From NCBI RefSeq assembly GCF_040719375.1, contig NZ_JBFDTP010000002.1, positions 2,836,001 through 2,900,000 on the forward strand: DNA of 64,000 nt, in the 5' to 3' direction. Position 1 is the stretch's first letter, and every line of letters starts with the position of its first letter. Both the position numbers and the translations under genes were made by a program. The notes below the pieces were generated by a model. It was not told the DNA's origin, made no database searches, and worked only from the letters and a program-made list of their open reading frames with translations. This document shows, piece after piece, positions 51,485-60,628 of this stretch. This DNA comes from Clostridium sp. AN503. Lineage in GTDB: Bacteria; Bacillota; Clostridia; Lachnospirales; Lachnospiraceae.

Positions 51485-51533
51485 AATTAAGTCCTCCTAT
51501 TCCATCCCGGTTCCCATCTCCCCTGCCAATATG

Positions 51534-51564
51534 CAAAAAACGGTGCAATACCCCCATGGGCTGC
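51534..51564 (-). terminator. Terminator-like hairpin in the leader of the peptide-binding gene
   Basis: On the minus strand GGTGCA...TGCACC encloses a second stem (CCC/GGG) and is followed by G and TTTTTT. It lies about 50-80 nt before the binding-protein start, so it could attenuate that operon, or terminate the ABC-F gene that ends 170 nt upstream. Confidence 0.6.
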
Positions 51565-51734
51565 ACCATCGCATATATAACCGAATTATGTACCGAAACT
51601 TTACCTTAATGTTCAAATGATACCATATCCCACGTGGTTTTTCAACTCTTTTTTTCGATTTCACCCCTGTTAAAGGGGTTAAAATGGCTGCCGTGGCTTA
51701 ATAAAATAAAGTTTTAAGTCACTGCAGCCTGATT

Positions 51735-53614
51735 TTATTCTGTGCCGTTAAAAACATCCATCCATTCCAGGCAGTACTCATGCCATAACTCCCACGCCTC
51801 ATCCCGCTCTGTGCATAGTTCTGACAGCCGCTCCGCCCGCAGCTCCAGCATATCTGTCTCCTGGCCTTCTGTCCCCTTCCACTCCCACAGCGCAGCCTCG
51901 CACTGGCCGGCGAGCAGCCCGTACCGCTCCCCCGCTGGTTCCAGCTTCTCCATCACCATACGCAGCTTCCAGTCCACATACGCCTCCTCAGTGGGTATCT
52001 CCTTAAGACGATGACGCTCCGCCTTCGGCACCGCGCGGATTCCCGCAACCAGGGCCGCATCCTCAGCGCTCACCTGGGCCGCAATGCTCTCCCCCTCCGC
52101 TGCCTTCTGTTTCCGCTCCAGATAATGTTCATACCCAAACGGATAATACATGGCGTTCTGTCCCTCGAAGATCAGGATCGCATCCGCCACCTGACGGATG
52201 AAATACCGGTCGTGGGACACAAACAGGATCGTCCCCGTGTAAGCCTTAAATGCTGACTCCAGCGTTTCCTTCGCCTGCACATCCATGTGGTTGGTCGGCT
52301 CATCCAGCACCAGGAAATTGGGACGGCTCTGCAGAAGCTCTGCCAGGACCAGACGCGCCTTTTCGCCTCCCGACAGGTCGCTGACCCGTTTGGATGCCTC
52401 TTTTCCACCAAATAAATAGGCCCCAAGCGTGCTCCGCACCTCTTTCTCCGTCATAGCCGGAAACAAGTCATGGAAATGCTCCACCACGGATTTCTCCGAC
52501 TCGATCTCTGCTGAATGCTGGTCAAAATATCCGATCATCACCTGGTTTCCCAGACTCATTTTTCCTCCCAGCGCAGGTAAAAGCCCGGACACGGTCTTTA
52601 AAAAGGTACTCTTGCCCACGCCGTTATCCCCTAAAAGCCCGATCTTCTGACCGCGCCGCACCCTCAGGGACAGCTCCAGAAGGAGCCGGTCATACCCCAG
52701 CTTTAAATGCTCTGTCTCCAGAACCCATTTGCTGCCCGGGATCAACGGGCTGATCTCCCCGGTAAACAGATGTACGTCATCCGCCTCCGGCTGCTCCACC
52801 CGCTCCATCCGCTCCATCTGCTTTTTCTTGGCCCTGGCAAAGGATGCCTTGGCCGGTTTGTGCTTAAACCGCTCGATCAGCTCCTCAAGCCTTGCAAATT
52901 CCGCCTGCTGCCGCTCGTAGGCCTTCTGCTGCGCCGCCAGCCTTTTACATTTCTCCTGCCGGTAATTGGTGTAATTGCCAGGAAAACGAAGCAGCTTTTT
53001 TCGCTTACCTCATAAACCACATCTGCCACCCGGTCCAGGAAAAACCTGTCATGGGACACCATCACCACCACGTGCTCATAGGCCTTAAGATACTGCTCCA
53101 GCCACTCCGCCGCCGCAATATCCAGATGGTTGGTCGGCTCATCTAAAAGCAGGATATCCGGTTTTTCCAGAAGCAGCCGGATCAGTGCGATCTTCGTCTG
53201 CTCTCCCCCCGAAAACTCTTTTAAAGGTCTCCGTTTATCCGCTTTGGTAAATCCAAACCCGGTGAACAGCCGGTCATACTCCCGCTCATACTCAAACCGC
53301 TCCCGCGCAAATGTATCTTTGCACGGACATGCCGCAAGAAGCTCCTCTTCCACGGTGCGCCTATTGTCTCCAAAAGCCTGCTGCTTTAACATCCCCACAG
53401 TGACCTGGCGGGATTTCACGATCCCCGGCCCCGTCCTCCTGTCGTCCCGGTCCAGGGTCATTTCCCCGGCGATCAGCTTTAACAGCGTGGTCTTCCCCGC
53501 GCCGTTGCGGCCCACCACGGCTACCTTTTCATTTCCCTTTATCTCAAAATCAATGTGTGACAGGATCAGCGTCCCTCCCGCTGATACGCTGCCGTCTGTA
53601 ATCTGATATAACAT
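51735..53614 (-). pseudogene. ABC-F family ATPase, interrupted by a frameshift
   Basis: The N-terminal frame (52877-53614) has Walker A GRNGAGKTT, signature FSGGEQTKIAL and Walker B ILLLDEPTNHLD. The C-terminal frame (51735-52817, open further upstream) has the interdomain linker, GDNGVGKST, LSGGEKARL and LVLDEPTNHMD. They join near 52996-53001, inside a run of six A on the minus strand; one more A gives the continuous reading ...EKKLLRFPGNYTNYRQEK.... Joined length is about 626 residues. Members act on the ribosome, some protecting it from antibiotics. A lost base in a homopolymer is a typical sequencing error, so the gene may in truth be intact. Confidence 0.85.
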
Positions 53615-53722
53615 ACCTTGTCCTTTACCATAACATTTTGCAGTTTTTTGTGCCTTTCCCTATTCTAACAAAAATATTCCTGTTTTGAAAGTCCCGTCCA
53701 CCTGCATTTCATATTCCCGGAT

Positions 53723-55036
53723 CTAAGCCTTCCTGGTGTATTTCCAGATAAGCCCCCCGGCAAAGGCTGCAACCACCGTTTCTGTGACCGGCATGGCAAA
53801 CCACATGGAACCGGCCCCCAATACCGCCGGCAGCGCGCAGATCAGAAATCCGCTCACAAAAAGCCCTCTCGCCACCGACACTCCAAAGGACGCCGCCGGT
53901 CTCATCAGAGACTGAAAATAGTAAGTAGAAAACACATTAAGCGGCAGCAGCAGAAACGATATCCCGTAACTGCGCATGATAAACGGGGCAATCTGATAAA
54001 TCCCGTCTGTCGGCGCCATGAATATGCGGATAAATCCATTGGGGAACGCCCATATGAGCGCCGTCCACACAATTCCAAAAACAGCAGCGGTATACAGGGC
54101 ATATTTTAATGTATCCCGGATCCGCTCCCATTTCCCCGCCCCAAAATTGACTGATAAAAGGGGCTGGGCCGCCTGTCCCACGCTGTATGCGCAGCACTGC
54201 ACCACGGTGCTGATGTTCACGATCACACCGTACACCGCCAGCGCGTCCGTCCCCAGGCGCAGCATGATCTGCCGGTTAAACAGCATTGTCAGGATCCCCA
54301 TAGCCACATCGCTGAAAAATGTGGAAAACCCGGTCACCACGATCTGACGGAACAGTCCTGCTACATGGCTTACCTTAACCAGATGCAGCGTATTCCGTTT
54401 TGACATAAAATGAGTCAGCATCATTAAAAATGTGATCACCGCACCCATGGCAGTTGCAAGTCCTGCGCCGAATATCCCCATATCCAGCCCAAACACAAAG
54501 AAATAATCCCCAAAAATATTAAAGACTCCTCCGGACAACACAGCCGCTGTGGCCAGGCCCGGATGATCATCATTTCTCAGAAATGCCGCCAGCATCTGAT
54601 TGAACAAAAAGAGCGGCAGTACAAATTTTACCGGGAGCAGATACCGTTTTGCCAACGGCAGCAAAATCTCCTGCGCTCCAAATAGCTTAAGCATAGGCGT
54701 ATCAAACACTGCAATGATCCCCCAACTGACCACAGCCAGGATCACAGTTCCCACGAGTGCTGTCGTAAAGCAGGAATTCTGTTTCCTCTGATCCCCACTT
54801 CCTTTTGCCGCGCCAAACAATACCGAGCCGCCAATACCTGTCAGCAGGCCAAGACTGTATACAATATTCCATATAGGTGCGACCACTGCCAGAGCTGCTG
54901 TTCCTGACGGTCCCTCATACTGTCCCACCATAGCCATATCCACAATACCATAGACAGAACTGATCAATGCGCTCCCAAACGCAGCACTTAGATATTTAAA
55001 ATAAATATTCTTCACATTTCCATTTCGCAAATCCAT
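53723..55036 (-). CDS. MATE family exporter behind an attenuator-type leader
   Basis: A 437-residue MATE transporter with about twelve helices. NVKNIYFKYLSAAFGSALISSVYGIVDMAMVGQYEG and AALAVVAPIWNIVYSLGLLTGIGGSVLFGAAKG form the first MatE domain start, and YGVIVNISTVVQCCAYSVGQAAQPLLSVNFGAG belongs to the second. It is more similar to the MepA/YeeO-like clostridial exporters than to the first MATE gene in the window. AGGAGG precedes the start. A strong promoter and a terminator-bearing leader lie upstream, so expression appears to be controlled by an RNA switch or attenuation. Confidence 0.92.
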   Translation of the reverse strand: MDLRNGNVKNIYFKYLSAAFGSALISSVYGIVDMAMVGQYEGPSGTAALAVVAPIWNIVYSLGLLTGIGGSVLFGAAKGSGDQRKQNSCFTTALVGTVILAVVSWGIIAVFDTPMLKLFGAQEILLPLAKRYLLPVKFVLPLFLFNQMLAAFLRNDDHPGLATAAVLSGGVFNIFGDYFFVFGLDMGIFGAGLATAMGAVITFLMMLTHFMSKRNTLHLVKVSHVAGLFRQIVVTGFSTFFSDVAMGILTMLFNRQIMLRLGTDALAVYGVIVNISTVVQCCAYSVGQAAQPLLSVNFGAGKWERIRDTLKYALYTAAVFGIVWTALIWAFPNGFIRIFMAPTDGIYQIAPFIMRSYGISFLLLPLNVFSTYYFQSLMRPAASFGVSVARGLFVSGFLICALPAVLGAGSMWFAMPVTETVVAAFAGGLIWKYTRKA

Positions 55037-55116
55037 GTTCTTTTCCTCCTCAAATCAGACACCGCAAGGCAATCCATGCAGAGCATTTTGATTAACCGGA
55101 CAAAGCTTCCAGGAAT

Positions 55117-55211
55117 CAAAAAAGAGCCGGATAAGAGAAACAGGCATCTCAGCCTGCCACCTTATCCAGCTCGTCATTTCTACAGGAATGACTCACCCTC
55201 CGAGTGAACAT
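55117..55211 (-). promoter_or_regulatory. Structured leader RNA of the MATE gene, possible riboswitch or attenuator
   Basis: After the promoter, the minus-strand transcript contains a small stem (TCAC/GTGA around 55193-55208), a hairpin GTCATT/AATGAC (55173-55192) and then a 12-bp terminator stem (GAGCTGGATAAG at 55161-55172 with CTTATCCGGCTC at 55124-55135, one wobble), itself enclosing a GGCAGGC/GCCTG hairpin and followed by TTTTTT. The terminator ends about 80 nt before the MATE start. I could not match it to a riboswitch class that I know. Confidence 0.65.
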
Positions 55212-55216
55212 GGGCT

Positions 55217-55245
55217 AGTATAATACATTTTTTCCAGAAAGTCAA
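55217..55245 (-). promoter_or_regulatory. Promoter of the MATE gene
   Basis: TTGACT (55240-55245) and TATACT (55217-55222) are separated by 17 bp on the minus strand. Predicted transcription begins near 55210, about 175 nt upstream of the start codon. Confidence 0.75.
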
Positions 55246-55290
55246 CCTTGAAGATCCTCGAATTTAAACCCTGTAACAGATAAATCACAC

Positions 55291-55320
55291 AAAAAGGCAC
55301 TCCGTAAGGAATGCCTTTTT
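55291..55320 (-). terminator. Terminator after tRNA-Arg
   Basis: AAAAAGGCA...TGCCTTTTT with an inner TCC/GGA pairing forms a stem 5 nt after the tRNA 3' end. The T-rich half makes it active in both directions. Confidence 0.8.
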
Positions 55321-55324
55321 CATA

Positions 55325-55398
55325 CGTGCGCGAGAAGATTCGAACTCCCGACACCTTGGTCCGTAGCCAAGTGCTCTATCCAGCTGAGCTACGCACAC
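55325..55398 (-). tRNA. tRNA-Arg (anticodon ACG)
   Basis: A full cloverleaf on the minus strand: acceptor GTGTGCG with CGCGCAC, D arm GCTCAGCTGGATAGAGC, anticodon stem TTGG(C)/CCAA with loop containing ACG, and T arm with GTTCGAATC. The discriminator base is G and CCA is not encoded. It lies 112 nt downstream of the DUF815 gene on the same strand. Confidence 0.95.
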
Positions 55399-55509
55399 AT
55401 ATTCTTATCGCCGCAGCAGTTATTGCTGCAACGTTATATAGTTTACGTCAATTTGCTCGTTTTGTCAAGAGCTTTTCCAAATATTTTTAATTTTCTTTTC
55501 CAGACACCC

Positions 55510-56814
55510 TTACATGATCCCCAGCAGGTAATTAACAAACTGCTGTGCAGTACGTCCAGAGATACCTCCGTGGCTCAGTTCCCACTTGTTAGCTTCTGCT
55601 CTCAGCTGCTCGGACGGCATAGCCACGCCCGCCCTCTGCGCCAGTTCCTCCACAATATGGAAATATTCCTTCTGGGAAGGTTTGGAGTAATTGATCGTAA
55701 CGCCAAACCGGTTGACCAGTGACAGCTTCTCCTCCATAGTGTCGGAACGGTGCATTCCATTGTCGACCTCCACATCATCCCGGTCAGTCCAGTTCTCCTT
55801 GATCAGGTGCCGGCGGTTGGAGGTGGCATAGATCAGGATATTGTCAGGCCGTGTCTCCACTCCGCCCTCGATCACTGCCTTCAAAAACTTGTATTCCACC
55901 TCAAATTCCTCAAATGACAAGTCGTCCATATAGATGATAAACCGGTAATTGCGGTTCTTAATCTGGGCGATCACAGCTGACAAATCCTTAAACTGGTGCT
56001 TATATATCTCAATCATACGCAGGCCCTGGTCATAGAACTCATTGACGATCGCCTTGATGCTGGTTGATTTACCTGTGCCGCTGTCACCAAACAGCAGTAC
56101 ATTGTTGGCCTTCTTTCCCTGCACAAAGGCCAGTGTATTGTCCACCAGCTTTTTCTTTTGTATCTCATATCCCACCAGGTCATCAAGCATCACAGCGTCC
56201 ATGTTATTGATGGCACAGAATCTCACGGTTCCATCTTCCAACGGCTGGATGCGGAACGCCTTGTTAAGTCCAAACATGCCTACGCCATACGCCTTATAAA
56301 ACCCGGTCACGCAGTCAAAAAACTCATACTCGTCCTTCGCCTGCTCCAGCCTGGCGCTTAATGACTGTACTTTCTCACTGACATTTTTATTGTACATCAG
56401 ATCTTTTTTGCCGATCGCCTGATAGTCGGATATCCGGCTGAAGCAGTCTACTCCCAGATATTCCTCCAGCCTGCCAAAATCATAGTGGAACAGGTTCAGA
56501 AACGCCTTAAAATCACCTCTGGCAAAATAGTTTACACTGCCTTCGTTGGCGCCTACCTTTTCACAGGTAATGCTAAACGGATTCTCACTGGTGATCAGAA
56601 GGAACGTCAGATAATTGTGCCAGAGATTCTTGTCAAAACCATAATCCGTAGCAACCTGCAGCAGATGTTTGATCTGGGTCAGAACCCGTGTGGTCAGTTC
56701 TTCCTTCGTCTGGCTTTTATCATCCATTTTCCTTACAATGTCTGCCAGCTCCATCAATATATTATCCTTCGGCATATCTCCATAAATCAACAGTCTGGAA
56801 ACAATCTTGTACAT
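55510..56814 (-). CDS. DUF815 family ATP-binding protein (AAA+)
   Basis: A 434-residue protein. The C-terminal half is an AAA+ ATPase with Walker A NVLLFGDSGTGKSTS, Walker B FIIYMDDLSFEEFEVEYK and sensor-like ILIYATSNRRHLI; this is the DUF815 domain. The N-terminal ~200 residues are helical and variable in the family. It is cytosolic, and its cellular role is unknown. A GAGGAGAG ribosome binding site supports the start. Length agrees with clostridial relatives. Confidence 0.9.
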   Translation of the reverse strand: MYKIVSRLLIYGDMPKDNILMELADIVRKMDDKSQTKEELTTRVLTQIKHLLQVATDYGFDKNLWHNYLTFLLITSENPFSITCEKVGANEGSVNYFARGDFKAFLNLFHYDFGRLEEYLGVDCFSRISDYQAIGKKDLMYNKNVSEKVQSLSARLEQAKDEYEFFDCVTGFYKAYGVGMFGLNKAFRIQPLEDGTVRFCAINNMDAVMLDDLVGYEIQKKKLVDNTLAFVQGKKANNVLLFGDSGTGKSTSIKAIVNEFYDQGLRMIEIYKHQFKDLSAVIAQIKNRNYRFIIYMDDLSFEEFEVEYKFLKAVIEGGVETRPDNILIYATSNRRHLIKENWTDRDDVEVDNGMHRSDTMEEKLSLVNRFGVTINYSKPSQKEYFHIVEELAQRAGVAMPSEQLRAEANKWELSHGGISGRTAQQFVNYLLGIM

Positions 56815-56919
56815 AGCTCTCTCCTCGCCATTCCCTCATTTTTCTTTTGCCCCGACAGTCCGTACTGTCTGCGGACCACCCTCATTAAGTGCTCCTAGTA
56901 TAACATATTCCACAAAAAA

Positions 56920-56952
56920 GTAAAAGGCAGAATAGCATTTGTGCTATTCTGC
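56920..56952 (-). terminator. Terminator after the HPr-like gene
   Basis: GCAGAATAGCA (56927-56937) and TGCTATTCTGC (56942-56952) form an 11-bp stem with a 4-nt loop, followed on the minus strand by CTTTTACTTTTTT. It is 47 nt downstream of the stop codon. Confidence 0.85.
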
Positions 56953-56998
56953 TCAGTATGGGGAACAATAAATTGATAATGTCATTCTGTCTCAGCGG

Positions 56999-57229
56999 TC
57001 ATGCTGCAATATACTTTTCGATATCCTCGCACAAAGCTCCGCATTCCTCGGTGTATACTTTCAGGTTTACGATCTGGTTGAAGCCCAGATTCATGATGCC
57101 AAGCAGGGACTTTGCGTCCACAACAATGCTGCCGCGGCTTAAATCCATATCAAACGGGTACTTTTCAACTCTGCTGACAAAATCCAGCACTTCTGTAGGG
57201 TTCTTAAAGGTAACATTGATCTCGCTCAT
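56999..57229 (-). CDS. HPr-like protein lacking the catalytic histidine
   Basis: A 76-residue protein with the HPr fold. In place of the G-x-HARPA phosphorylation site it reads FKNPTEVLDF, so the histidine that accepts phosphate from enzyme I is missing. The regulatory-serine region is kept as VVDAKSLLGIMNLG (compare NLKSIMGVMSLG). This combination resembles Crh, the HPr homologue used only for catabolite repression in Bacillus. Whether this protein is phosphorylated by an HPr kinase is unknown. It is a single-gene unit with its own terminator. Confidence 0.85.
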   Translation of the reverse strand: MSEINVTFKNPTEVLDFVSRVEKYPFDMDLSRGSIVVDAKSLLGIMNLGFNQIVNLKVYTEECGALCEDIEKYIAA

Positions 57230-57398
57230 AGCACATTCTCCTTTTCTATACTTATATATGATAACCAGATACGTTTTGTCTATACTTATCAGTTGTCATA
57301 ATTTTATCATTTCCTCAAAAAATACAAAGGGGAAATTCTTTAAAAAGGAGTAACTATTTAATGTTTTTGACAAATTTTGTCGAAAAATGCAACCTCTA

Positions 57399-58934
57399 TT
57401 ACAGGTTTTCCTTTCTGAATTCCGCTGGAAGCATCCCGACTTCCTCCTTAAACACCTTACTCATATACTTCGGATCTGAATATCCTACCATATCCGCGAT
57501 CTGATTGAGCTTCAAGCTGGAATGGAGAAGCAGCTCCTTGATCCGGTCTATACGGTATTTGCGAACGGTCTCGGTAAATGACATGCCGGTCTCTTTCTTG
57601 AACTGGGTGCTCAAATACTCATCAGAGACATGAAGCCGCTGTGCCAGCTCCTCCAACGTGATACCCTGGCTGTAACACTCTTCAATGATCTTTTTCGCCC
57701 GCTTCACCAGAATGCTCACATCACTGCCCGTCTCACCATCCACTGTAATGGACTCATAAAGAGCCATGAAAACAGACTGGATCTCCTCCCATGTGACCGC
57801 TCGGGATATTTCACCCACAAGCACCCGGGTAGGGATCGTACCATTCACCTTCCCCAGCGTTTTTATCAATGTCAGAACCGCCACGCAAAACCGGACGCAG
57901 GATTCTCTGATCTCATTAGGATGGTAAGCCCCTCTCCCGCACATCTGTTCAAACTGTGCCAACGCGCGATAGATCTCCTTCTGATCCTTTTCTGACATCG
58001 AGCGTTTGATATGGTCCTCAATCTCAAACGGATATTTTATGGGAACTGCCCTCATCTGCTCTATCCTATGCCGTGTGATCAGGGTTCCTTTCGGAAAGCT
58101 CAAGTTCCACATCCGTTCCTCTTCAAGCTCCGCAAACGCTCCAGGCAGTCCAGCCAGCCCTTCACAGTCCATCCAGTTAAACACCGGATATGGTTTGACC
58201 ATACGGCATATGGCAGGCACTATGGTGCTCTCATACCACTGCTCCGTTTTCTCAGGATTCTTCATATGGTAAAATATAACTGCCACCAGCCTGTATCTCA
58301 GTGACAGGATGATACAGTATTCATACTCTTTTACACCTGCCATGTAAAACTCCAGCATTTTTCCAATTTCGGAAAACCATTCTTCATAACGGTTCCCCAG
58401 CCAGACCGCAAATATCGACAGCTGCTCCCTTATATCCAGGCCATAGCGGCTCTCCGTCACCCGGTTTAACTCCTCATCCACGGGAAGCTCCGCCAAAATA
58501 CACCCCCGGAAGATTTGTTCCAGTGACAGCAGACGCTCCTGGAGCCGCTCTTCCCCCTGTTCCTCCATTAAGGATTCCCGGATGATCCTCAGGGTTTCCT
58601 GAAGCTCAGGTATCTTGATCGGCTTTAACAGATAATTATCAATATTCAACTCTATGGCCCGTTTCGCGTAGGAAAAATCAGAATAAGCAGTCAGCACTAC
58701 AACCCTGCACAGAATGCCCTGCTCCCGGACCTTAGCCAGCATGGTAAGCCCATCCATCTCCGGCATCTGAATATCCATAATGACCAGATCTGGCCTGGTC
58801 CTCAAAATAAGCTCCAGGCCCTCCGGTCCGTTGGCAGCAGTCCCGGTCACCTCATATTCCGCATCCAGTTTTGGAAGCATCTTTGCAAGCCCATTTCGTA
58901 TGGAGTTCTCATCTTCAATAACTACTATTTTCAT
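57399..58934 (-). CDS. YesN-type AraC response regulator
   Basis: A 511-residue intact response regulator. The receiver domain (1-120) has IEDEN, phosphoacceptor Asp54 (VIMDIQMPEMDG), and the KPIK lysine. A long middle domain follows. The AraC DNA-binding domain is at the C-terminus (ITLEELAQRLHVSDEYLSTQFKKETG and LKLNQIADMVGYSDPKYMSKVFKEEVG). It overlaps its kinase gene by ATGA. It likely activates transport or enzyme genes located elsewhere, since none follow it here. Confidence 0.94.
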   Translation of the reverse strand: MKIVVIEDENSIRNGLAKMLPKLDAEYEVTGTAANGPEGLELILRTRPDLVIMDIQMPEMDGLTMLAKVREQGILCRVVVLTAYSDFSYAKRAIELNIDNYLLKPIKIPELQETLRIIRESLMEEQGEERLQERLLSLEQIFRGCILAELPVDEELNRVTESRYGLDIREQLSIFAVWLGNRYEEWFSEIGKMLEFYMAGVKEYEYCIILSLRYRLVAVIFYHMKNPEKTEQWYESTIVPAICRMVKPYPVFNWMDCEGLAGLPGAFAELEEERMWNLSFPKGTLITRHRIEQMRAVPIKYPFEIEDHIKRSMSEKDQKEIYRALAQFEQMCGRGAYHPNEIRESCVRFCVAVLTLIKTLGKVNGTIPTRVLVGEISRAVTWEEIQSVFMALYESITVDGETGSDVSILVKRAKKIIEECYSQGITLEELAQRLHVSDEYLSTQFKKETGMSFTETVRKYRIDRIKELLLHSSLKLNQIADMVGYSDPKYMSKVFKEEVGMLPAEFRKENL

Positions 58935-60628
58935 TTACCTCCATCCTCTCCGCGTATTGCTTTCACAAACAGGTGGACCGCCGTTCCATCTCCTTCCCTG
59001 CTCTCAAAGTATACTGCTGCCTGTTCTCCATAATATAATTCCAGGCGTTTTTTTACATTCACCACACCCACATGTTCGCCAGCATCACCGCCTCTGTTCA
59101 GACCTTTCAGTACCTCCGCTGGAATCCCCTTACCATTATCTTTGATCATAATGTAGATCTGGTCTTCAGCCAGACGCATCCGGATTGTCAGATGGCAGGG
59201 TTCTTTTTTTCTGTAGAATCCATGCTTGATCGCATTTTCCACAAACGGCTGCAGGAGCAGTTTGTGGATTCGGTACGTTTTGATCTCTTCAGGCACATCT
59301 GTCTCTACTTCCAGGGGCTGTTCCAGTTTTTCTTTCTGCAGCATTATATATTGGCTCAGCCAATACAGCTCCTGCCCGATAGAAACCGTATCTCCTGGAT
59401 TCCGGATAGAATACCGGAGAATATCCGCCAGTGCCCCTACCATGCCGCTGATCTCATATTCTTCCTTTTCAATTGCTTTCCAATTGATCGTGTCCAGGGC
59501 ATTATACAGAAAATGCGGATCGATCTGTGCTTCCATCGCGGACAGCTCCGCATTTTTCTGTTCCACTGTGGACTGCTTTACCTGGTCTACCATGGCCTCC
59601 AGCTTTTTTACCATACTGTTAAAGCCTTTGACGATCTGTACACCTTCTCTGGGCAGGTGGGCGGTCTGTTTGACCTGGATAGAGAGATTGCCCTCTTCCA
59701 TCTGATTCATTCCATCAGCAAGTTCATTGATCTGCTGCAGGATAGGATTGGTGATAAAAAACAGAAGCAGCATGATAAACAACATAATACCGGCCGTATA
59801 TACAATCCCCATGGCCATCTGCCCCAATATCGCCTGATTATAATCCTCCACTGAATAAAAATTGTAGAGAGTCCATCCCGTCTCCTCATTATACCGCTCC
59901 AGTATACGGCGTCCCTCGTGCTCCGCAGAGGAAATATCCTCCCGGATCAGGGTCTCATCCTGTGCTGCAACGATCTGATCGCCTTCACAAATAAAAAGCT
60001 CCGAAGTCTCTCCCATGCGGATGATGTCCCACAGCAGATCCTGGTTGATGCTCATGATGACAGTTCCGATCCGACGCTCAATATTCTGATAATCTACAAT
60101 GCGGCGCGATATCTGAAGCAGATGGGTATATCCACTCTCACCCAGCACAATACTGGACCCACCCTGATAATCCACGCCTTTTTGTACATCCGGCACCTTC
60201 ACCGTATCGGCCCAGGTACTGGTAACAAAAGATGCAGCGCTCCTGTCATAAAAAAAAATCTTTCCGCGTTCTGTGACAAGGGTAATCCCTTCTACACCGT
60301 CGTTCCGATTGCACACATGGCTAAGCTCTCTGCGCAAACGGTTGCTGTTGACATCCAGCACGTCCTCGCTCTCATTGATCTGTTCTACCAGATTCACCAC
60401 ATCATCATCAGTACAGAAATCATAAAGGACCGTATCATATTTATCCAGCGCCATAAGAAGCATCGCATCTGCATTCTCAAGCTCCCGCTGCTTCTCTTCT
60501 TTTAAATTGTCACTCAAAAGATTCCATATCCTGGTCTGGGATATAACTGCTAATATCAGCATAGGCGCAATCAGAGCAATAACCGCAAACAGTACAACCG
60601 ACTGGCGCAGCGTCCTAATCTTATTCAT
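58931..60628 (-). CDS. YesM-type sensor histidine kinase
   Basis: A 565-residue membrane kinase. Transmembrane helices are at about 10-32 and 275-298 and enclose an extracellular sensor domain. A HAMP region follows (LADGMNQMEEGNLSIQV). The kinase core has AQIDPHFLYNALDTINW with the phosphoacceptor His, LQPFVENAIKHGF (N-box) and IKDNGKGIP (G-box). It overlaps the binding-protein gene by 8 nt, so its signal may arrive via that lipoprotein. Confidence 0.94.
   Translation of the reverse strand: MNKIRTLRQSVVLFAVIALIAPMLILAVISQTRIWNLLSDNLKEEKQRELENADAMLLMALDKYDTVLYDFCTDDDVVNLVEQINESEDVLDVNSNRLRRELSHVCNRNDGVEGITLVTERGKIFFYDRSAASFVTSTWADTVKVPDVQKGVDYQGGSSIVLGESGYTHLLQISRRIVDYQNIERRIGTVIMSINQDLLWDIIRMGETSELFICEGDQIVAAQDETLIREDISSAEHEGRRILERYNEETGWTLYNFYSVEDYNQAILGQMAMGIVYTAGIMLFIMLLLFFITNPILQQINELADGMNQMEEGNLSIQVKQTAHLPREGVQIVKGFNSMVKKLEAMVDQVKQSTVEQKNAELSAMEAQIDPHFLYNALDTINWKAIEKEEYEISGMVGALADILRYSIRNPGDTVSIGQELYWLSQYIMLQKEKLEQPLEVETDVPEEIKTYRIHKLLLQPFVENAIKHGFYRKKEPCHLTIRMRLAEDQIYIMIKDNGKGIPAEVLKGLNRGGDAGEHVGVVNVKKRLELYYGEQAAVYFESREGDGTAVHLFVKAIRGEDGGK

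Noticed and set aside
52990..53005. Programmed ribosomal frameshift in the ABC-F gene
   Set aside because: The A-run does not place AAA AAG codons in the zero frame as needed for the classical slippery site, and ABC-F genes are not known to use frameshifting.
55149..55211. Leader peptide of 20 codons upstream of the MATE gene
   Set aside because: Its ATG coincides with the predicted transcription start and has no ribosome binding site, so an RNA-based element is more likely, although a leaderless peptide cannot be excluded.
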